Below are positions 53,723 through 62,744 of a DNA stretch of 64,000 nucleotides, in pieces (within the stretch, counting starts at the first letter, position 1; every line of letters starts with the position of its first letter). This stretch comes from JARRQJ01 sp037381915 (GTDB lineage: Bacteria > Pseudomonadota > Gammaproteobacteria > DRLM01), in assembly GCA_037381915.1 (NCBI GenBank), contig JARRQJ010000016.1, positions 1 through 64,000 on the forward strand. The letters are read 5' to 3'. A model generated the notes under the pieces. It was not told where the DNA came from and searched no databases. It saw only the letters and a program-made list of their open reading frames with translations. The translations under genes and the position numbers were made by a program.

Positions 53723-54028
53723 TCAATGGTCGTCCTCCATATCGGGGGACCACCCCAATTCACGCGCGCGCCGTATGGCGGCGTCATAGATGGCCTGATG
53801 CCGTTCCCGCAGCGGCTGCGGCAACTTGCTGGCAAGATGGCCGTAAGGCGCCCAGGCCTCCACCACCTTGTCATAGAGCTGTTGAATGCGGTCCAGGTCC
53901 CACCCCGCGCAGGTCTCCCCCTCCGGAAGGAGGCCGAACACCCAGGCGTCGCGGATGATGTTGCCCGTCGGGGTCATTCCCCCGGAGTCATCCTGGTCTA
54001 TACCGACATAAATACGATTCTTGGTCAC
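53723..54028 (-). CDS. Conserved-looking small protein of unknown function upstream of mtnD
   Basis: The GTG at 54028 is preferred: AGGAG ends only one base before the ATG at 54034, too close to use it, but lies six bases from the GTG. The 101-residue product starts MTKNRIYVGIDQDDSGGM and ends WSPDMEDDH, with no signal peptide or membrane segment. The central LDRIQQLYDKVVEAWAPYG is helical. I recognise no family. It is 117 bp upstream of mtnD on the same strand, so a link with methionine salvage is possible but not shown. Confidence 0.7.
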   Translation of the reverse strand: MTKNRIYVGIDQDDSGGMTPTGNIIRDAWVFGLLPEGETCAGWDLDRIQQLYDKVVEAWAPYGHLASKLPQPLRERHQAIYDAAIRRARELGWSPDMEDDH

Positions 54029-54249
54029 GGGCATCTCCTGAAAGCTGAATCAACGGGTTCAGATTCATCCGCTCCGGCGGCGAGTTATTATAAGCCAATC
54101 CTCTTCGCCGTTTCGCGGGGGATAGCCCCGTAAAATACGCGTTAACTTTGGCCCCCTACTATGGTAAAAAAACACATGGCGGAGCGGCCCCAGGGTCTTA
54201 TCCAAACTAGCATTTACCACAACAATGGCCTATTCCGGGGGGAAATTTC

Positions 54250-54873
54250 ATGACAAAGCAATCCATCTTTTTTATCTGGTTATTATCGCTGAGCCTGTTG
54301 GGCATAAGCGGCTGCGCAAAACAAATGGCCAAACAGGATAGTGGCACACCACCGCCCGCATCCCAGACGAATCAACAGAAGGACCATGGCCAGACCAAGG
54401 CGGCAGCGGCAGCGCCGACCCCGACCAAGACGTCTGGTACAGACGCAAGCGCTGGTGGCGACAAGCAGATGGTGGCGAGCAGCGCCTCCCCTCAACCAGA
54501 GGCGAAAGTCGCTATCAAGGCCGATAAAAAGGATCCGTCGGCTCAAGAAGCCGCCGCCGCGACCAAACTTTCGCCCCTGCCTCCCAAGAGAATCGTGGAT
54601 ACCATCAATACCCTCACCAATCTGCACCGGGCTCGCTATCTCAGCAGGACCGCCCAATATGATTTTTACGTGGGCGGAAAGATCGATGCCAAATACGATC
54701 TCGGCAAAAGCCAGCTGATCGTAACCAACGCCCCGGCCCATGACAAGAATTCGGTCACCTGCGATTATGCCAAGAACGGCGAAATGGTCGCCGGAAAAAA
54801 GGCCATTCCCGCCCACAAAGTGGAGGAATGCAACAAATTGATCAACCAACTCGACGCCTATATGACGGAATAA
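54250..54873 (+). CDS. Lipoprotein with Ala/Lys/Pro-rich linker, paralogue of the 49.3-kb lipoprotein
   Basis: The ATG at 54250 follows GGGGGGAAA. The 207-residue precursor has a lipobox LGISGC (Cys22). A long low-complexity linker (about 24-110; Gln, Ala, Thr, Lys) may span the periplasm. The C-terminal domain (about 120-207) contains YDFYVGGKIDAKYD, TCDYAKNG and EECNKLINQLDAYM, matching the other lipoprotein's domain in order and in both Cys positions. The function is unknown. Confidence 0.75.
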   Translation: MTKQSIFFIWLLSLSLLGISGCAKQMAKQDSGTPPPASQTNQQKDHGQTKAAAAAPTPTKTSGTDASAGGDKQMVASSASPQPEAKVAIKADKKDPSAQEAAAATKLSPLPPKRIVDTINTLTNLHRARYLSRTAQYDFYVGGKIDAKYDLGKSQLIVTNAPAHDKNSVTCDYAKNGEMVAGKKAIPAHKVEECNKLINQLDAYMTE

Positions 54874-55048
54874 GGACCGGGCCCCCCTCCCGGCCGCCGT
54901 GATGCATCGGCATCGGGCGGGGGCCGCAGGCCCGTGTAGGACGGAAACAGCAATAGCGTCACCCAAGTGGCGAAGGATTGTCTGACCGATCATTCCCCGA
55001 AGCCGGTGAGGAAAATCCAGGTCCACCGGCTTGGTTGCCGTGCATCGC

Positions 55049-55300
55049 CTACAGCGCCCTCAGCTTGATCCTGCCTTGCAGGGGGAAATCAATGATTCCC
55101 TGCTTGCGGCGCATATCACGCATGTGCAGTTTCGCGGCGCGAAAACCTTCCCGGAAAGACAACTTGAGATACTCGGCCTTATCCAATTGCCCACCGCGCA
55201 ATGCATGGGTAAACCCCGCCGCATACCGGTCTTTACGCAGGGAGGGCGGTGCCGCCGCGACCGCCATTTCCGCTACGAATATTCGCTGAGTCTTGCTCAT
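55049..55300 (-). CDS. Small basic protein, hypothetical
   Basis: The ATG at 55300 has GAGAGG upstream at a usable distance. The 83-residue product is basic and mostly helical (RGGQLDKAEYLKLSFREGFR, then AAKLHMRDMRRKQGII). No signal peptide, membrane helix or domain is recognised. The amino-acid composition and codon use look coding. It is 144 bp upstream of the YgjP-like gene's stop and points the same way. Confidence 0.5.
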   Translation of the reverse strand: MSKTQRIFVAEMAVAAAPPSLRKDRYAAGFTHALRGGQLDKAEYLKLSFREGFRAAKLHMRDMRRKQGIIDFPLQGRIKLRAL

Positions 55301-55444
55301 GGCGCCATCCTCTCGGGGCTCGTCGAACCTAAAGAGGTTGTCGGATTACGGAAGCGGCGGCTTTAATTGAGTCAAGTGCACAACCGCTTCGCGGGTTCGG
55401 CGATATCGCAAGCGGCTTAGGTCCGCCTTTGGGTAATATGCGCT

Positions 55445-56194
55445 TTATTCGGGGCAGGCCCAAAGGGGAATATGACGGGCCGCCAGCCTCAATTCGGCCT
55501 CGCATGCCTGGAAATCCGGCGCGAAGCGACCCACCAGCGTCCAATATCGCCGCGAGTGATTGAGGTGCACGGTATGGCAGAGTTCATGGATCATGATGTA
55601 GCGGACCAGATGGGACGGCAGAAACAACAAGTGGCGGTTCAAACTGATATGACCGCGGGCGCTGCAACTACCCCAGCGGGTCTTTTGGGCTCGGACGGTG
55701 GCGCGGCTGTAGGGCAGGCGGCACTCCACACTGACCTGGCGCAACCACGATGGCAAGCGTTGCCGCGCATAATCGTGGATCCAGGACCGCAACGGTACTT
55801 GGGCGCCGGCGGCGTCGGCGCTCTCTACGCACAGACAACGCATTCCATCATTTTCGGTCGCAAGGTAACGGCCGGCGGCCGCGCCCCGACGATAGACGAT
55901 CTTCCACCCTTCATCCAGCGCCAATAAGCGCACCTGGTCGGGAAGCGGCTCGGCCAACGGCGACTCACCGCGCATGGCCTGGACCTGCGCCAGGGTTTTC
56001 TCCAGCCACTTGCGATGCCGGCGGACAAAGGGAGCGACATGACTGAGATTCACATTGCGCGGCACCACCACCTCCACCTTGCCCCAATGATTGATCTTGA
56101 GATGCATGCGCTTGGCGCGTGGGCTCACCCGCAGGGAGTAGCTCGGCAGATCGCCGCAGGGTGATGCGTCTGAATCACCATTGCCCCTAGCCAT
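55445..56194 (-). CDS. YgjP-like (DUF45) zinc metallopeptidase-like protein
   Basis: The 249-residue protein matches the YgjP/SprT-like family. KTRWGSCSARGHISLNRHLL is the family signature, and Zn ligands His203, Glu204 and His207 sit in IHELCHTVHLNHS, with the third ligand region at His213. The family is annotated as metal-dependent hydrolase or protease, with little biochemistry. It starts directly after the uup stop (TAA then ATG), so the two genes are co-transcribed. Confidence 0.88.
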   Translation of the reverse strand: MARGNGDSDASPCGDLPSYSLRVSPRAKRMHLKINHWGKVEVVVPRNVNLSHVAPFVRRHRKWLEKTLAQVQAMRGESPLAEPLPDQVRLLALDEGWKIVYRRGAAAGRYLATENDGMRCLCVESADAAGAQVPLRSWIHDYARQRLPSWLRQVSVECRLPYSRATVRAQKTRWGSCSARGHISLNRHLLFLPSHLVRYIMIHELCHTVHLNHSRRYWTLVGRFAPDFQACEAELRLAARHIPLWACPE

Positions 56195-58093
56195 TTACGA
56201 TACTCCGCTGTCCAAGGCTTCCCACCGGGTATAGGCCTCGTCGAGTTCTCGCTTCAAGGTCTCAACCCGTTCCAGGGCGTGAGTAATCTCCGCTTTATCG
56301 CGTCGATAGAAATCAGGGTTTGACATCGCGCGGCCCAATTCCAATTGCTCGGCCTCGAGCGCCACGATGCGCCCCGGCAGGCCTTCGAGCTCCCTTTGTT
56401 CCCTATAGCTGAGTTTCTTGCCGCGGCGCGCGGTGACTTCTTTCACCTGCTCAAGCTGGGAGCCCGGGGACTGCTCGGCCGGCGCCCGGTCCGCCTTTCC
56501 AGAACGGCGTTGCGCCATCCATTCCCGGTAACCGCCCAGATATTCGCCGATGTGGCCCCCTCCTTCAAAGACCAGAGTACTGGTTACAACATTGTCCAGA
56601 AAGGCCCGGTCGTGGCTCACCACCAATAAGGTGCCGTCATAGGTAGAAACTATATCCTCAAGCAGCTCCAGAGTCTCCACATCTAGATCATTGGTCGGTT
56701 CGTCCAAGACCAGCAGATTGGCCGGACGCGCGAACAGCCGCGCCAGCATCAAACGGTTCTTTTCCCCGCCCGACAGGGATTTTACCAGGGTGCGGGACCG
56801 CAGCGGGCTGAACAGGAAATCCTGCAGATAGGCGATGACGTGCTTGGCTCGGCCATTGACAATGACGCTGTCGGCACCACCGGCAACATTGTCCATCACC
56901 GTCCGCTCCGGATCGAGCATGGCGCGATGCTGGTCGAAATAGGCGACCTGCAAATTGGTGCCGCGCCTGACCGTGCCGGTCTCCGGCTCCAGTTCACCCA
57001 GCATAATCTTTATCAACGTACTCTTGCCGGCACCGTTGGGACCCACGATGCCGATACGGTCACCGCGCAGAATGCGCACGGAAAAATCCTTGATGATGGT
57101 CTGCGCCTGCCAGGCGACTGAGACGTGCTCGGCCTCGATCACCAGGCGTCCGGACAGCTCGCCGCTGTCGAGCGCCATGCGGGCCTTGCCCGCCGGCTCG
57201 CGACGTCGCGCCCGTTCCTTGCGGAGCTTTTCCAGGCGGCGTACCCGACCTTCGTTACGCGTACGTCTCGCCTTGATGCCCTGCCGTACCCATATTTCCT
57301 CCTCGGCAAGGTGCTTGTCGAATCTGGCCGACTCCGCCTCCTCGGCCGCGAGCGCCGCCTCCTTGCGTTGCAGATAAGTCCGGTAATCGCAACCCCATGA
57401 ATACAGCCGTCCCCGGTCCAGTTCGATGACGCGAGTCGCGGTGTTCTCCAGAAACATCCGGTCATGGGTCACGAACAGCACGCTCCCGCCATAGTCCCGC
57501 AACCAGGACTCCAACCACGCAATGGCATCGATGTCCAGATGATTTGTCGGTTCATCCAGTAACAATAGATCGGGCTCGGTCACCAGCGCCTGCGCCAATA
57601 GTACTTGCCGCCGCTGACCACCGGAGAGGTTATCTATAATTTCATCGCCGGGCAGACCAAGTCGCGACAACACCGTATCCACCCGCAGCTGCAGATTCCA
57701 GGCATGCTTGGCCTCCATTTCCTGCTGAATAATCTCCATATCCTTCAGATGCCGGCCGGAGGCGTCTTTCGCCACCAAGGCCGCTGCTCGGTGGAAACGA
57801 TGCATAAGTTCGCCCAGTTCACCCAGGCTCGCCGCCACCGCCTGGTAGATACTGCGCGGATCATCCAAGGGAACGTCCTGTTGCAGAGAGGCGATCTTTA
57901 GCCCGTCGGCACGCCAGATATTCCCCGCATCGGGCGTCAGATGACCGGCAATGATCTGCATCAGGGAAGACTTACCCGCACCGTTGCGTCCGATCAGGCA
58001 GACTCGCTCGTGGGCATTGAGGACGAGATCAACCTTGTCCAATAAAGGGCGCGGCCCGTATGCCAGGGAGATATCATTGAGGCGGAGCAGCAA
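56195..58093 (-). CDS. uup: ABC-F ATPase Uup
   Basis: ABC-F proteins lack membrane domains; they act on the ribosome, and Uup also binds branched DNA. The 632-residue protein has two ATPase domains: CLIGRNGAGKSSLMQ and LSGGQRRQVLLAQAL, then GIVGPNGAGKSTLIK and LSGGEKNRLMLARLF. They are joined by the long charged P-site-type linker (about 230-310). The C-terminal coiled coil (about 560-632; LSYREQRELEGLPGRIVALE) identifies it as Uup rather than EttA. It is upstream of the YgjP-like gene. Confidence 0.92.
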   Translation of the reverse strand: MLLRLNDISLAYGPRPLLDKVDLVLNAHERVCLIGRNGAGKSSLMQIIAGHLTPDAGNIWRADGLKIASLQQDVPLDDPRSIYQAVAASLGELGELMHRFHRAAALVAKDASGRHLKDMEIIQQEMEAKHAWNLQLRVDTVLSRLGLPGDEIIDNLSGGQRRQVLLAQALVTEPDLLLLDEPTNHLDIDAIAWLESWLRDYGGSVLFVTHDRMFLENTATRVIELDRGRLYSWGCDYRTYLQRKEAALAAEEAESARFDKHLAEEEIWVRQGIKARRTRNEGRVRRLEKLRKERARRREPAGKARMALDSGELSGRLVIEAEHVSVAWQAQTIIKDFSVRILRGDRIGIVGPNGAGKSTLIKIMLGELEPETGTVRRGTNLQVAYFDQHRAMLDPERTVMDNVAGGADSVIVNGRAKHVIAYLQDFLFSPLRSRTLVKSLSGGEKNRLMLARLFARPANLLVLDEPTNDLDVETLELLEDIVSTYDGTLLVVSHDRAFLDNVVTSTLVFEGGGHIGEYLGGYREWMAQRRSGKADRAPAEQSPGSQLEQVKEVTARRGKKLSYREQRELEGLPGRIVALEAEQLELGRAMSNPDFYRRDKAEITHALERVETLKRELDEAYTRWEALDSGVS

Positions 58094-58174
58094 GCGATGG
58101 ACCTTTTGATGAGTTACGTCGACAGCGGCAGAGGAATGCGCTGCAAAGAATCAGCGACGGACTTCCGGTTCCCG

Positions 58175-58657
58175 TCATAATTGCTTGGCGAGGATCAAGG
58201 CGTCCTCCCGCCCCTCCGCAGCGGGATAATAGTTGCGCCGCTGCCCGATTTCATTGAATCCCAGTTTATCGTACAAACGGAGCGCGGCCGTGTTGGAGGG
58301 GCGGACCTCGAGAAACATCATATCCGCGTCGAGTTGACGGGCCAGCGTGATCAGTCTGTCCATCAAAGCACGACCATAGCCCGCCCCGCGCACATCGGGA
58401 TTGACGCAGATATTCAAGATATGCGCCTCCTTGACGGCTACAGACATCACCGCGTAGGCCATGATTTCGGCGTTCATTTCCAACACGTAACAACAATAGC
58501 CGGCACCCATGCAGTCGCGAAAGATGCCTGCCGTCCAGGGAAAGGCGTAAGCGCGCGTTTCGATGTTCATGATGCCCGCCACATCCGTGTTCAGCATCGC
58601 GCGGATACTAAAATCGCCGCGCGGGTCGTGATGGGAACCTCTATGATCGACGCTCAT
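58175..58657 (-). CDS. rimI: Ribosomal-protein-alanine N-acetyltransferase
   Basis: RimI acetylates the N-terminal Ala of ribosomal protein S18. The 160-residue GNAT protein has ETRAYAFPWTAGIFRDCM, the acetyl-CoA loop VNPDVRGAGYGRALMDRLI and LEVRPSNTAALRLYDKLGF, all of RimI type. ATGs at 58657 or 58663 are possible starts; the family start usually lies nearer residue 17 here. It begins 17 bp after the uracil-DNA glycosylase gene. The usual neighbour tsaB is not present. Confidence 0.9.
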   Translation of the reverse strand: MSVDHRGSHHDPRGDFSIRAMLNTDVAGIMNIETRAYAFPWTAGIFRDCMGAGYCCYVLEMNAEIMAYAVMSVAVKEAHILNICVNPDVRGAGYGRALMDRLITLARQLDADMMFLEVRPSNTAALRLYDKLGFNEIGQRRNYYPAAEGREDALILAKQL

Positions 58658-58674
58658 GCCCATATCACGTTGTC

Positions 58675-59394
58675 TCACTGGGATGAAAATATCTGCTTCG
58701 CCGCCAACAAGTCCTGCCATGCCTTGCGTTTTTCCTGGGGGGAGCGCAGCAGATAGGCCGGATGGTAGGTCACAACGACGGGTATGTCCGTTTGTTCATA
58801 ATAAAAACGCTTGCCGCGCAGACTGCCCACCGGACGGTCGGTCTTCAACAGGTTCTGTGCGGCGACCCGGCCGACCGCGAGGATGATGTTTGGTTTAATC
58901 AGGCTGATTTGCCGGGCCAGATACGGGGCGCAGGTTTGCGCCTCCTCCGGCGTCGGCTCACGATTGTTGGGGGGACGGCATTTCACGATATTGGCGATAT
59001 ACACCTCCTCGCGCTTGAGACCGATCGCCAGCAACATATTGTTGAGGAGTTTTCCCGCCCGGCCCACGAACGGTTCCCCCTGGCGATCTTCTTCCGCGCC
59101 GGGGGCTTCGCCGATGATCAACCACTGGGCCGTGCGATTGCCTACGCCGAATACCGCTTGGGCGCGTTGTTCATGCAATGCACAGCGGGTGCAACTCAGC
59201 ACCCGGGCGCGCAGCGCGTCCCAATCGAGAGTGGCGATATCCTCCTCTCCGGACGCCGCCGGTGCCTGGGCGCGCACGCCGCTCGGCGGCGCATTTTGCG
59301 GCTCATCATGGCCTTCATCCCGCCGCGCCCATACCTGGATACCCATGGCGTCCAGATAACGAAAGCGCTTGTCCTGCTCGGGGGGGATAGCCAT
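58675..59394 (-). CDS. Uracil-DNA glycosylase, iron-sulfur type (family 4)
   Basis: The enzyme removes uracil from DNA. The 239-residue protein has the four Cys of the Fe-S cluster (Cys68, Cys71, Cys139, Cys155; SCTRCALH, KCRPPNNR, TCAPYL). The active site motif is GEAPGAEEDRQGEPFVGRAG, and the second motif is YHPAYLLR. The first 60 residues are a poorly conserved linker. The family is also annotated as SPO1 DNA polymerase-related. Its start overlaps the leuA stop by 1 bp. Confidence 0.93.
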   Translation of the reverse strand: MAIPPEQDKRFRYLDAMGIQVWARRDEGHDEPQNAPPSGVRAQAPAASGEEDIATLDWDALRARVLSCTRCALHEQRAQAVFGVGNRTAQWLIIGEAPGAEEDRQGEPFVGRAGKLLNNMLLAIGLKREEVYIANIVKCRPPNNREPTPEEAQTCAPYLARQISLIKPNIILAVGRVAAQNLLKTDRPVGSLRGKRFYYEQTDIPVVVTYHPAYLLRSPQEKRKAWQDLLAAKQIFSSQ

Positions 59395-60932
59395 TACAAC
59401 TGGGGATGGGCCCGTGATTCCGGCGCGGTAATCTTATTCAGGGCGTGAATGTAGGCCTTGGCCGACGCGATGACGATATCGGTATCCGCGCCCTGGCCGT
59501 TGACGATGCGCCCGCCCTTTTCCACTCTCACCGTCACCTCGCCCTGCGAATCGGTCCCGCTGGTGATGGCGTTCACCGAATACAGTTGCAGATGGATACC
59601 GCTGTGCACAATTGACTCGATCGCCTTGAACGCCGCGTCCACCGGCCCGTCGCCCTGGGCCTGCGCCTGCTTCTCCTGACCGTCGATCCACAGGGTTAAG
59701 TTGGCCTCGGGTATCTCCCCGGTCTCCGAACAGACCCGCAGATAGCTGAGCTTGATGCGCTCGTGCTCCGCGGCCAGGTTGGCGTCGGTCACCAGAGCCT
59801 GCAAATCTTCGTCGTAGATCTCGTGTTTCTTGTCCGCCAAGACCTTGAAGCGGGCGAAGGCGCCGTTCAATTCCTCTTCAGAGGGAAATTCGATACCCAG
59901 TTCCTTCAAACGGGTACGAAAGGCATTGCGCCCCGAATGCTTGCCCAGCACCATGCGATTGGCGCTCCAGCCCACGTCCTGGGCACGCATGATTTCGTAG
60001 GTTTCGCGGCTCTTGAGCACGCCGTCCTGATGGATGCCGGATTCGTGGGCGAAGGCGTTGGCGCCGACGATCGCCTTGTTGGGCTGCACCGCGAAGCCGG
60101 TGATCCCGGCCACCAGGCGGCTGCATGGGACGATCTGCGTGGTGTCCAGGTGGCCCACGCCGCAGTTAAAGGTGTCCTGGCGGGTACGCACCGTCATGAC
60201 GATCTCCTCCAGGGCCGCGTTACCCGCCCGCTCGCCGAGACCGTTGATGGTGCATTCCACCTGGCGCGCCCCGTTGATTACCGCCGCCAGCGAGTTGGCC
60301 ACGGCCAGACCGAGATCGTTATGGCAGTGCACGGAAAATACTGCCTTATTCGAATTTGGGACCCCTTCGATCAGCTGGCGGATCAGGGCCCCGAATTGCT
60401 CGGGCACCGCATAGCCCACGGTATCGGGAATATTCACCGTGGTGGCACCGGCGTCGATCACCGCCTCCAGCACCCGGCACAGAAAGTCGATCTCGGAGCG
60501 TCCGGCGTCTTCCGGGGAGAACTCCACGTTGTCCGTATACCGGCGGGCGCGTTTCACCGCCTTGACCGCCTGTTCCAGTACCTGATCGGGCTCCATGCGC
60601 AGCTTCATCCGCATGTGAATGGGCGACGTGGCGATAAAGGTATGGATACGCGCCGAGCGCGCGCCTTTCAGGGCCTCCGCGGCGCGGTCGATGTCCCGGT
60701 CCACGGCGCGGGCCAGACCGCACACGGTGCTGTCGGTGACGGCGTTGGCGACCGCCTCCACCGCCTCGAAATCACCGGGGCTGGCGATGGGGAATCCCGC
60801 CTCGATGATATCCACCCCCATGCGTTCCAGGGCCTTGGCGACCCGGATCTTCTCGTCCTTGGTCATGGAGGCGCCGGGACTCTGTTCACCGTCGCGCAAG
60901 GTGGTATCGAATATGAATAACTTATCGCTCAT
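59394..60932 (-). CDS. leuA: 2-isopropylmalate synthase
   Basis: LeuA condenses 2-ketoisovalerate with acetyl-CoA, the first step of leucine synthesis. The 512-residue protein has the HMGL-type barrel: DTTLRDGEQSPGASMTKDEK, the metal site in HCHNDLGLAVANSLAAV and GLGERAGNAALEEIVM. The C-terminal regulatory domain (about 390-512) is the leucine-inhibition region. It lies in the same direction as ilvC and ilvN, with the two phospholipid genes between, so branched-chain and phospholipid genes form one block. No leader peptide was seen. Confidence 0.96.
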   Translation of the reverse strand: MSDKLFIFDTTLRDGEQSPGASMTKDEKIRVAKALERMGVDIIEAGFPIASPGDFEAVEAVANAVTDSTVCGLARAVDRDIDRAAEALKGARSARIHTFIATSPIHMRMKLRMEPDQVLEQAVKAVKRARRYTDNVEFSPEDAGRSEIDFLCRVLEAVIDAGATTVNIPDTVGYAVPEQFGALIRQLIEGVPNSNKAVFSVHCHNDLGLAVANSLAAVINGARQVECTINGLGERAGNAALEEIVMTVRTRQDTFNCGVGHLDTTQIVPCSRLVAGITGFAVQPNKAIVGANAFAHESGIHQDGVLKSRETYEIMRAQDVGWSANRMVLGKHSGRNAFRTRLKELGIEFPSEEELNGAFARFKVLADKKHEIYDEDLQALVTDANLAAEHERIKLSYLRVCSETGEIPEANLTLWIDGQEKQAQAQGDGPVDAAFKAIESIVHSGIHLQLYSVNAITSGTDSQGEVTVRVEKGGRIVNGQGADTDIVIASAKAYIHALNKITAPESRAHPQL

Positions 60933-61099
60933 GATCGTGCTCCCGATAATGAATCCATGTTACCGAAGCCGTATACTCCCGGCAACGCGCGCTGCCTTGC
61001 CGGATAGATGATCCGCGGCGGGCCGCAGTAACATCAAGAGCCGGTGATCCGGGCAGGACAGCGGCGGGATGGATTACACGCTCTCCGACCGAACGCCGA

Positions 61100-61876
61100 T
61101 TATTGTTGCGGTTCTTGGGGGCGCTGGCGGCGCCGCTGCAATATTTGTTTGCGCTTGCGTAGGAATATCAAACTATTGACCGGTCCCGAGACGGCATAGC
61201 CGAAAAACAAGGCAAACAGCACTTGCGGCGGGTCGATGGAAACGAAGGCAAAGATCAGCACCAACAGTAGCACCGCAACGAAAGGGACGCGATTACGCAG
61301 ATCCAGATCCTTGAAGCTGCGATAACGGATATTGCTCACCATGAGCAAGGCCACCGCCACGCTCAACACCGCCACCGCCATGGCTATCCCCACCGAATCC
61401 CGCAGGCCGTAATCGTCACCTACCCATACCATTCCACCCAAAACCCCGGCGGCGGCGGGACTGGCCAGGCCCTGAAAATAGCGTTTATTGACCACCGCGT
61501 GCTGCACATTGAAGCGAGCCAGGCGCAATGCCACGCCGGCCGTATAGATGAATGCCGCCAGCCATCCCAATTTTCCCAGGCCCAACAACACCCACTCGTA
61601 CATCACCAGCGCGGGCGCCAAACCGAAGGCCACCATATCCGACAGACTGTCGAATTCCTTGCCGAAGTCGCTTTGGGTGTTGGTCAGACGGGCGATGCGC
61701 CCGTCCAGGCTGTCCATAACCATTGCCACGAAGATCGCGATCGCCGCCGCATCGAAGTGATTTTTAGTGGCGGCGACGATGGCGTAAAAACCGGCAAACA
61801 GGCCCGCCGTGGTAAAGAGATTGGGCAAGAGGTAGATTCCACGGCGGCGCTTCGCCGCATCGGTTTGATCGTTCAT
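61100..61876 (-). CDS. pssA: CDP-diacylglycerol-serine O-phosphatidyltransferase
   Basis: PssA makes phosphatidylserine, the precursor of phosphatidylethanolamine. The 258-residue membrane protein has about seven helices. The CDP-alcohol phosphotransferase motif is DGRIARLTNTQSDFGKEFDS followed by LSDMVAFGLAPA. The N-terminal GIYLLPNLFTTAGLFAGFYA is family-typical. It follows the decarboxylase-like gene by 6 bp. Confidence 0.95.
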   Translation of the reverse strand: MNDQTDAAKRRRGIYLLPNLFTTAGLFAGFYAIVAATKNHFDAAAIAIFVAMVMDSLDGRIARLTNTQSDFGKEFDSLSDMVAFGLAPALVMYEWVLLGLGKLGWLAAFIYTAGVALRLARFNVQHAVVNKRYFQGLASPAAAGVLGGMVWVGDDYGLRDSVGIAMAVAVLSVAVALLMVSNIRYRSFKDLDLRNRVPFVAVLLLVLIFAFVSIDPPQVLFALFFGYAVSGPVNSLIFLRKRKQILQRRRQRPQEPQQ

Positions 61877-61882
61877 AAACTG

Positions 61883-62572
61883 TTATCCGGCCAGCGGTGC
61901 TGCGGTCGGCTTTGCCTTGTGTACCAGGGTTGCAATAATATCCGATCCCGCACGCACTGTACCGCCTTGACTCGCCTCCAGCCGGCTGATGGCGGGAAGA
62001 TACACATCCGCCGTGGCGAAGAACCATAGCAGCCCGTAGCGCCCCCCTTGACCGATCCGGTCTCCGGTCTGTAAGCCGCAACGCAATCGGCCTGAGATAA
62101 ACATACCCCGTAACGCGACCACCACATCATCTTGTTCATCGCTCTGTACCCATATGGCAAAATGGGCCTGACCGGCGTCTGGATAGGCGGCGAGGGCGTT
62201 TTGTTCCATCCGGTCCAAGGAGTGGGGTTCCAGCCCCGTGGGGAGATGCCAGATCTGCATCACCCGCCCCTCCATGGCGCTGCGCACTATCCAGGGTCCC
62301 AGAGGCTTCATGCCAATAGTCAATCTTAACGCCCGTCGTCCCAAAAATGGGTCGCCAACCTCGGCGATTGCCGTAACGCGTCCGTCAACGGGACTGACGA
62401 TGCCTAAAGGAACCGGTGGAATGCGGCGTTCCGGATCACGAAACAAAAAGACCAGGACGAGGGTAATGATAACCAGCGGCAGACTGCAATCGAGATCACA
62501 GAGAACATAGGCAAGTCCGGAAACGATTCCAGCCGCCGCGATCGGCAACCATGCTTGACGGGCTATGGCCAT
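61883..62572 (-). CDS. Phosphatidylserine decarboxylase-like protein, catalytic residues missing
   Basis: By position next to pssA and by overall pattern (FRDPERRIPPVPLG, VSPVDGRVTAI, GGRYGLLWFF, DVYLP) the 229-residue protein is a Psd homologue with two N-terminal membrane helices. Normal Psd cleaves itself at a Gly-Ser bond (GS in RFGSRVDVYLP) to make the pyruvoyl cofactor. Here the aligned residues are Phe185-Ala186 in WFFATADVYLP, so there is no Ser to form pyruvoyl. The His of the NVHVNR motif is also replaced (Trp94). Only the Asp of SPVDG is kept. It is probably inactive or has another role. Confidence 0.8.
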   Translation of the reverse strand: MAIARQAWLPIAAAGIVSGLAYVLCDLDCSLPLVIITLVLVFLFRDPERRIPPVPLGIVSPVDGRVTAIAEVGDPFLGRRALRLTIGMKPLGPWIVRSAMEGRVMQIWHLPTGLEPHSLDRMEQNALAAYPDAGQAHFAIWVQSDEQDDVVVALRGMFISGRLRCGLQTGDRIGQGGRYGLLWFFATADVYLPAISRLEASQGGTVRAGSDIIATLVHKAKPTAAPLAG

Positions 62573-62744
62573 ACGCGAGTAACACCCTGTGTCCGGAGAA
62601 GCGGCAACGGAAGGTATACCGATGTGTTTCTAAAACCGGCAGGTCGATCACGCTTCACCAGACCCGCTCATTTTCGTATATCGCCAAAATGACTTATTTC
62701 ATTATCCGAAGACGCCGTTCCCTGCCATCCGCGCAAGGCCTCAA

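Noticed and set aside
54881..54950. GC-rich possible hairpin after the 54.3-kb lipoprotein gene
   Set aside because: Long G/C runs can pair in several ways but no stable symmetric stem with a T-tract was found, so it was not called a terminator.
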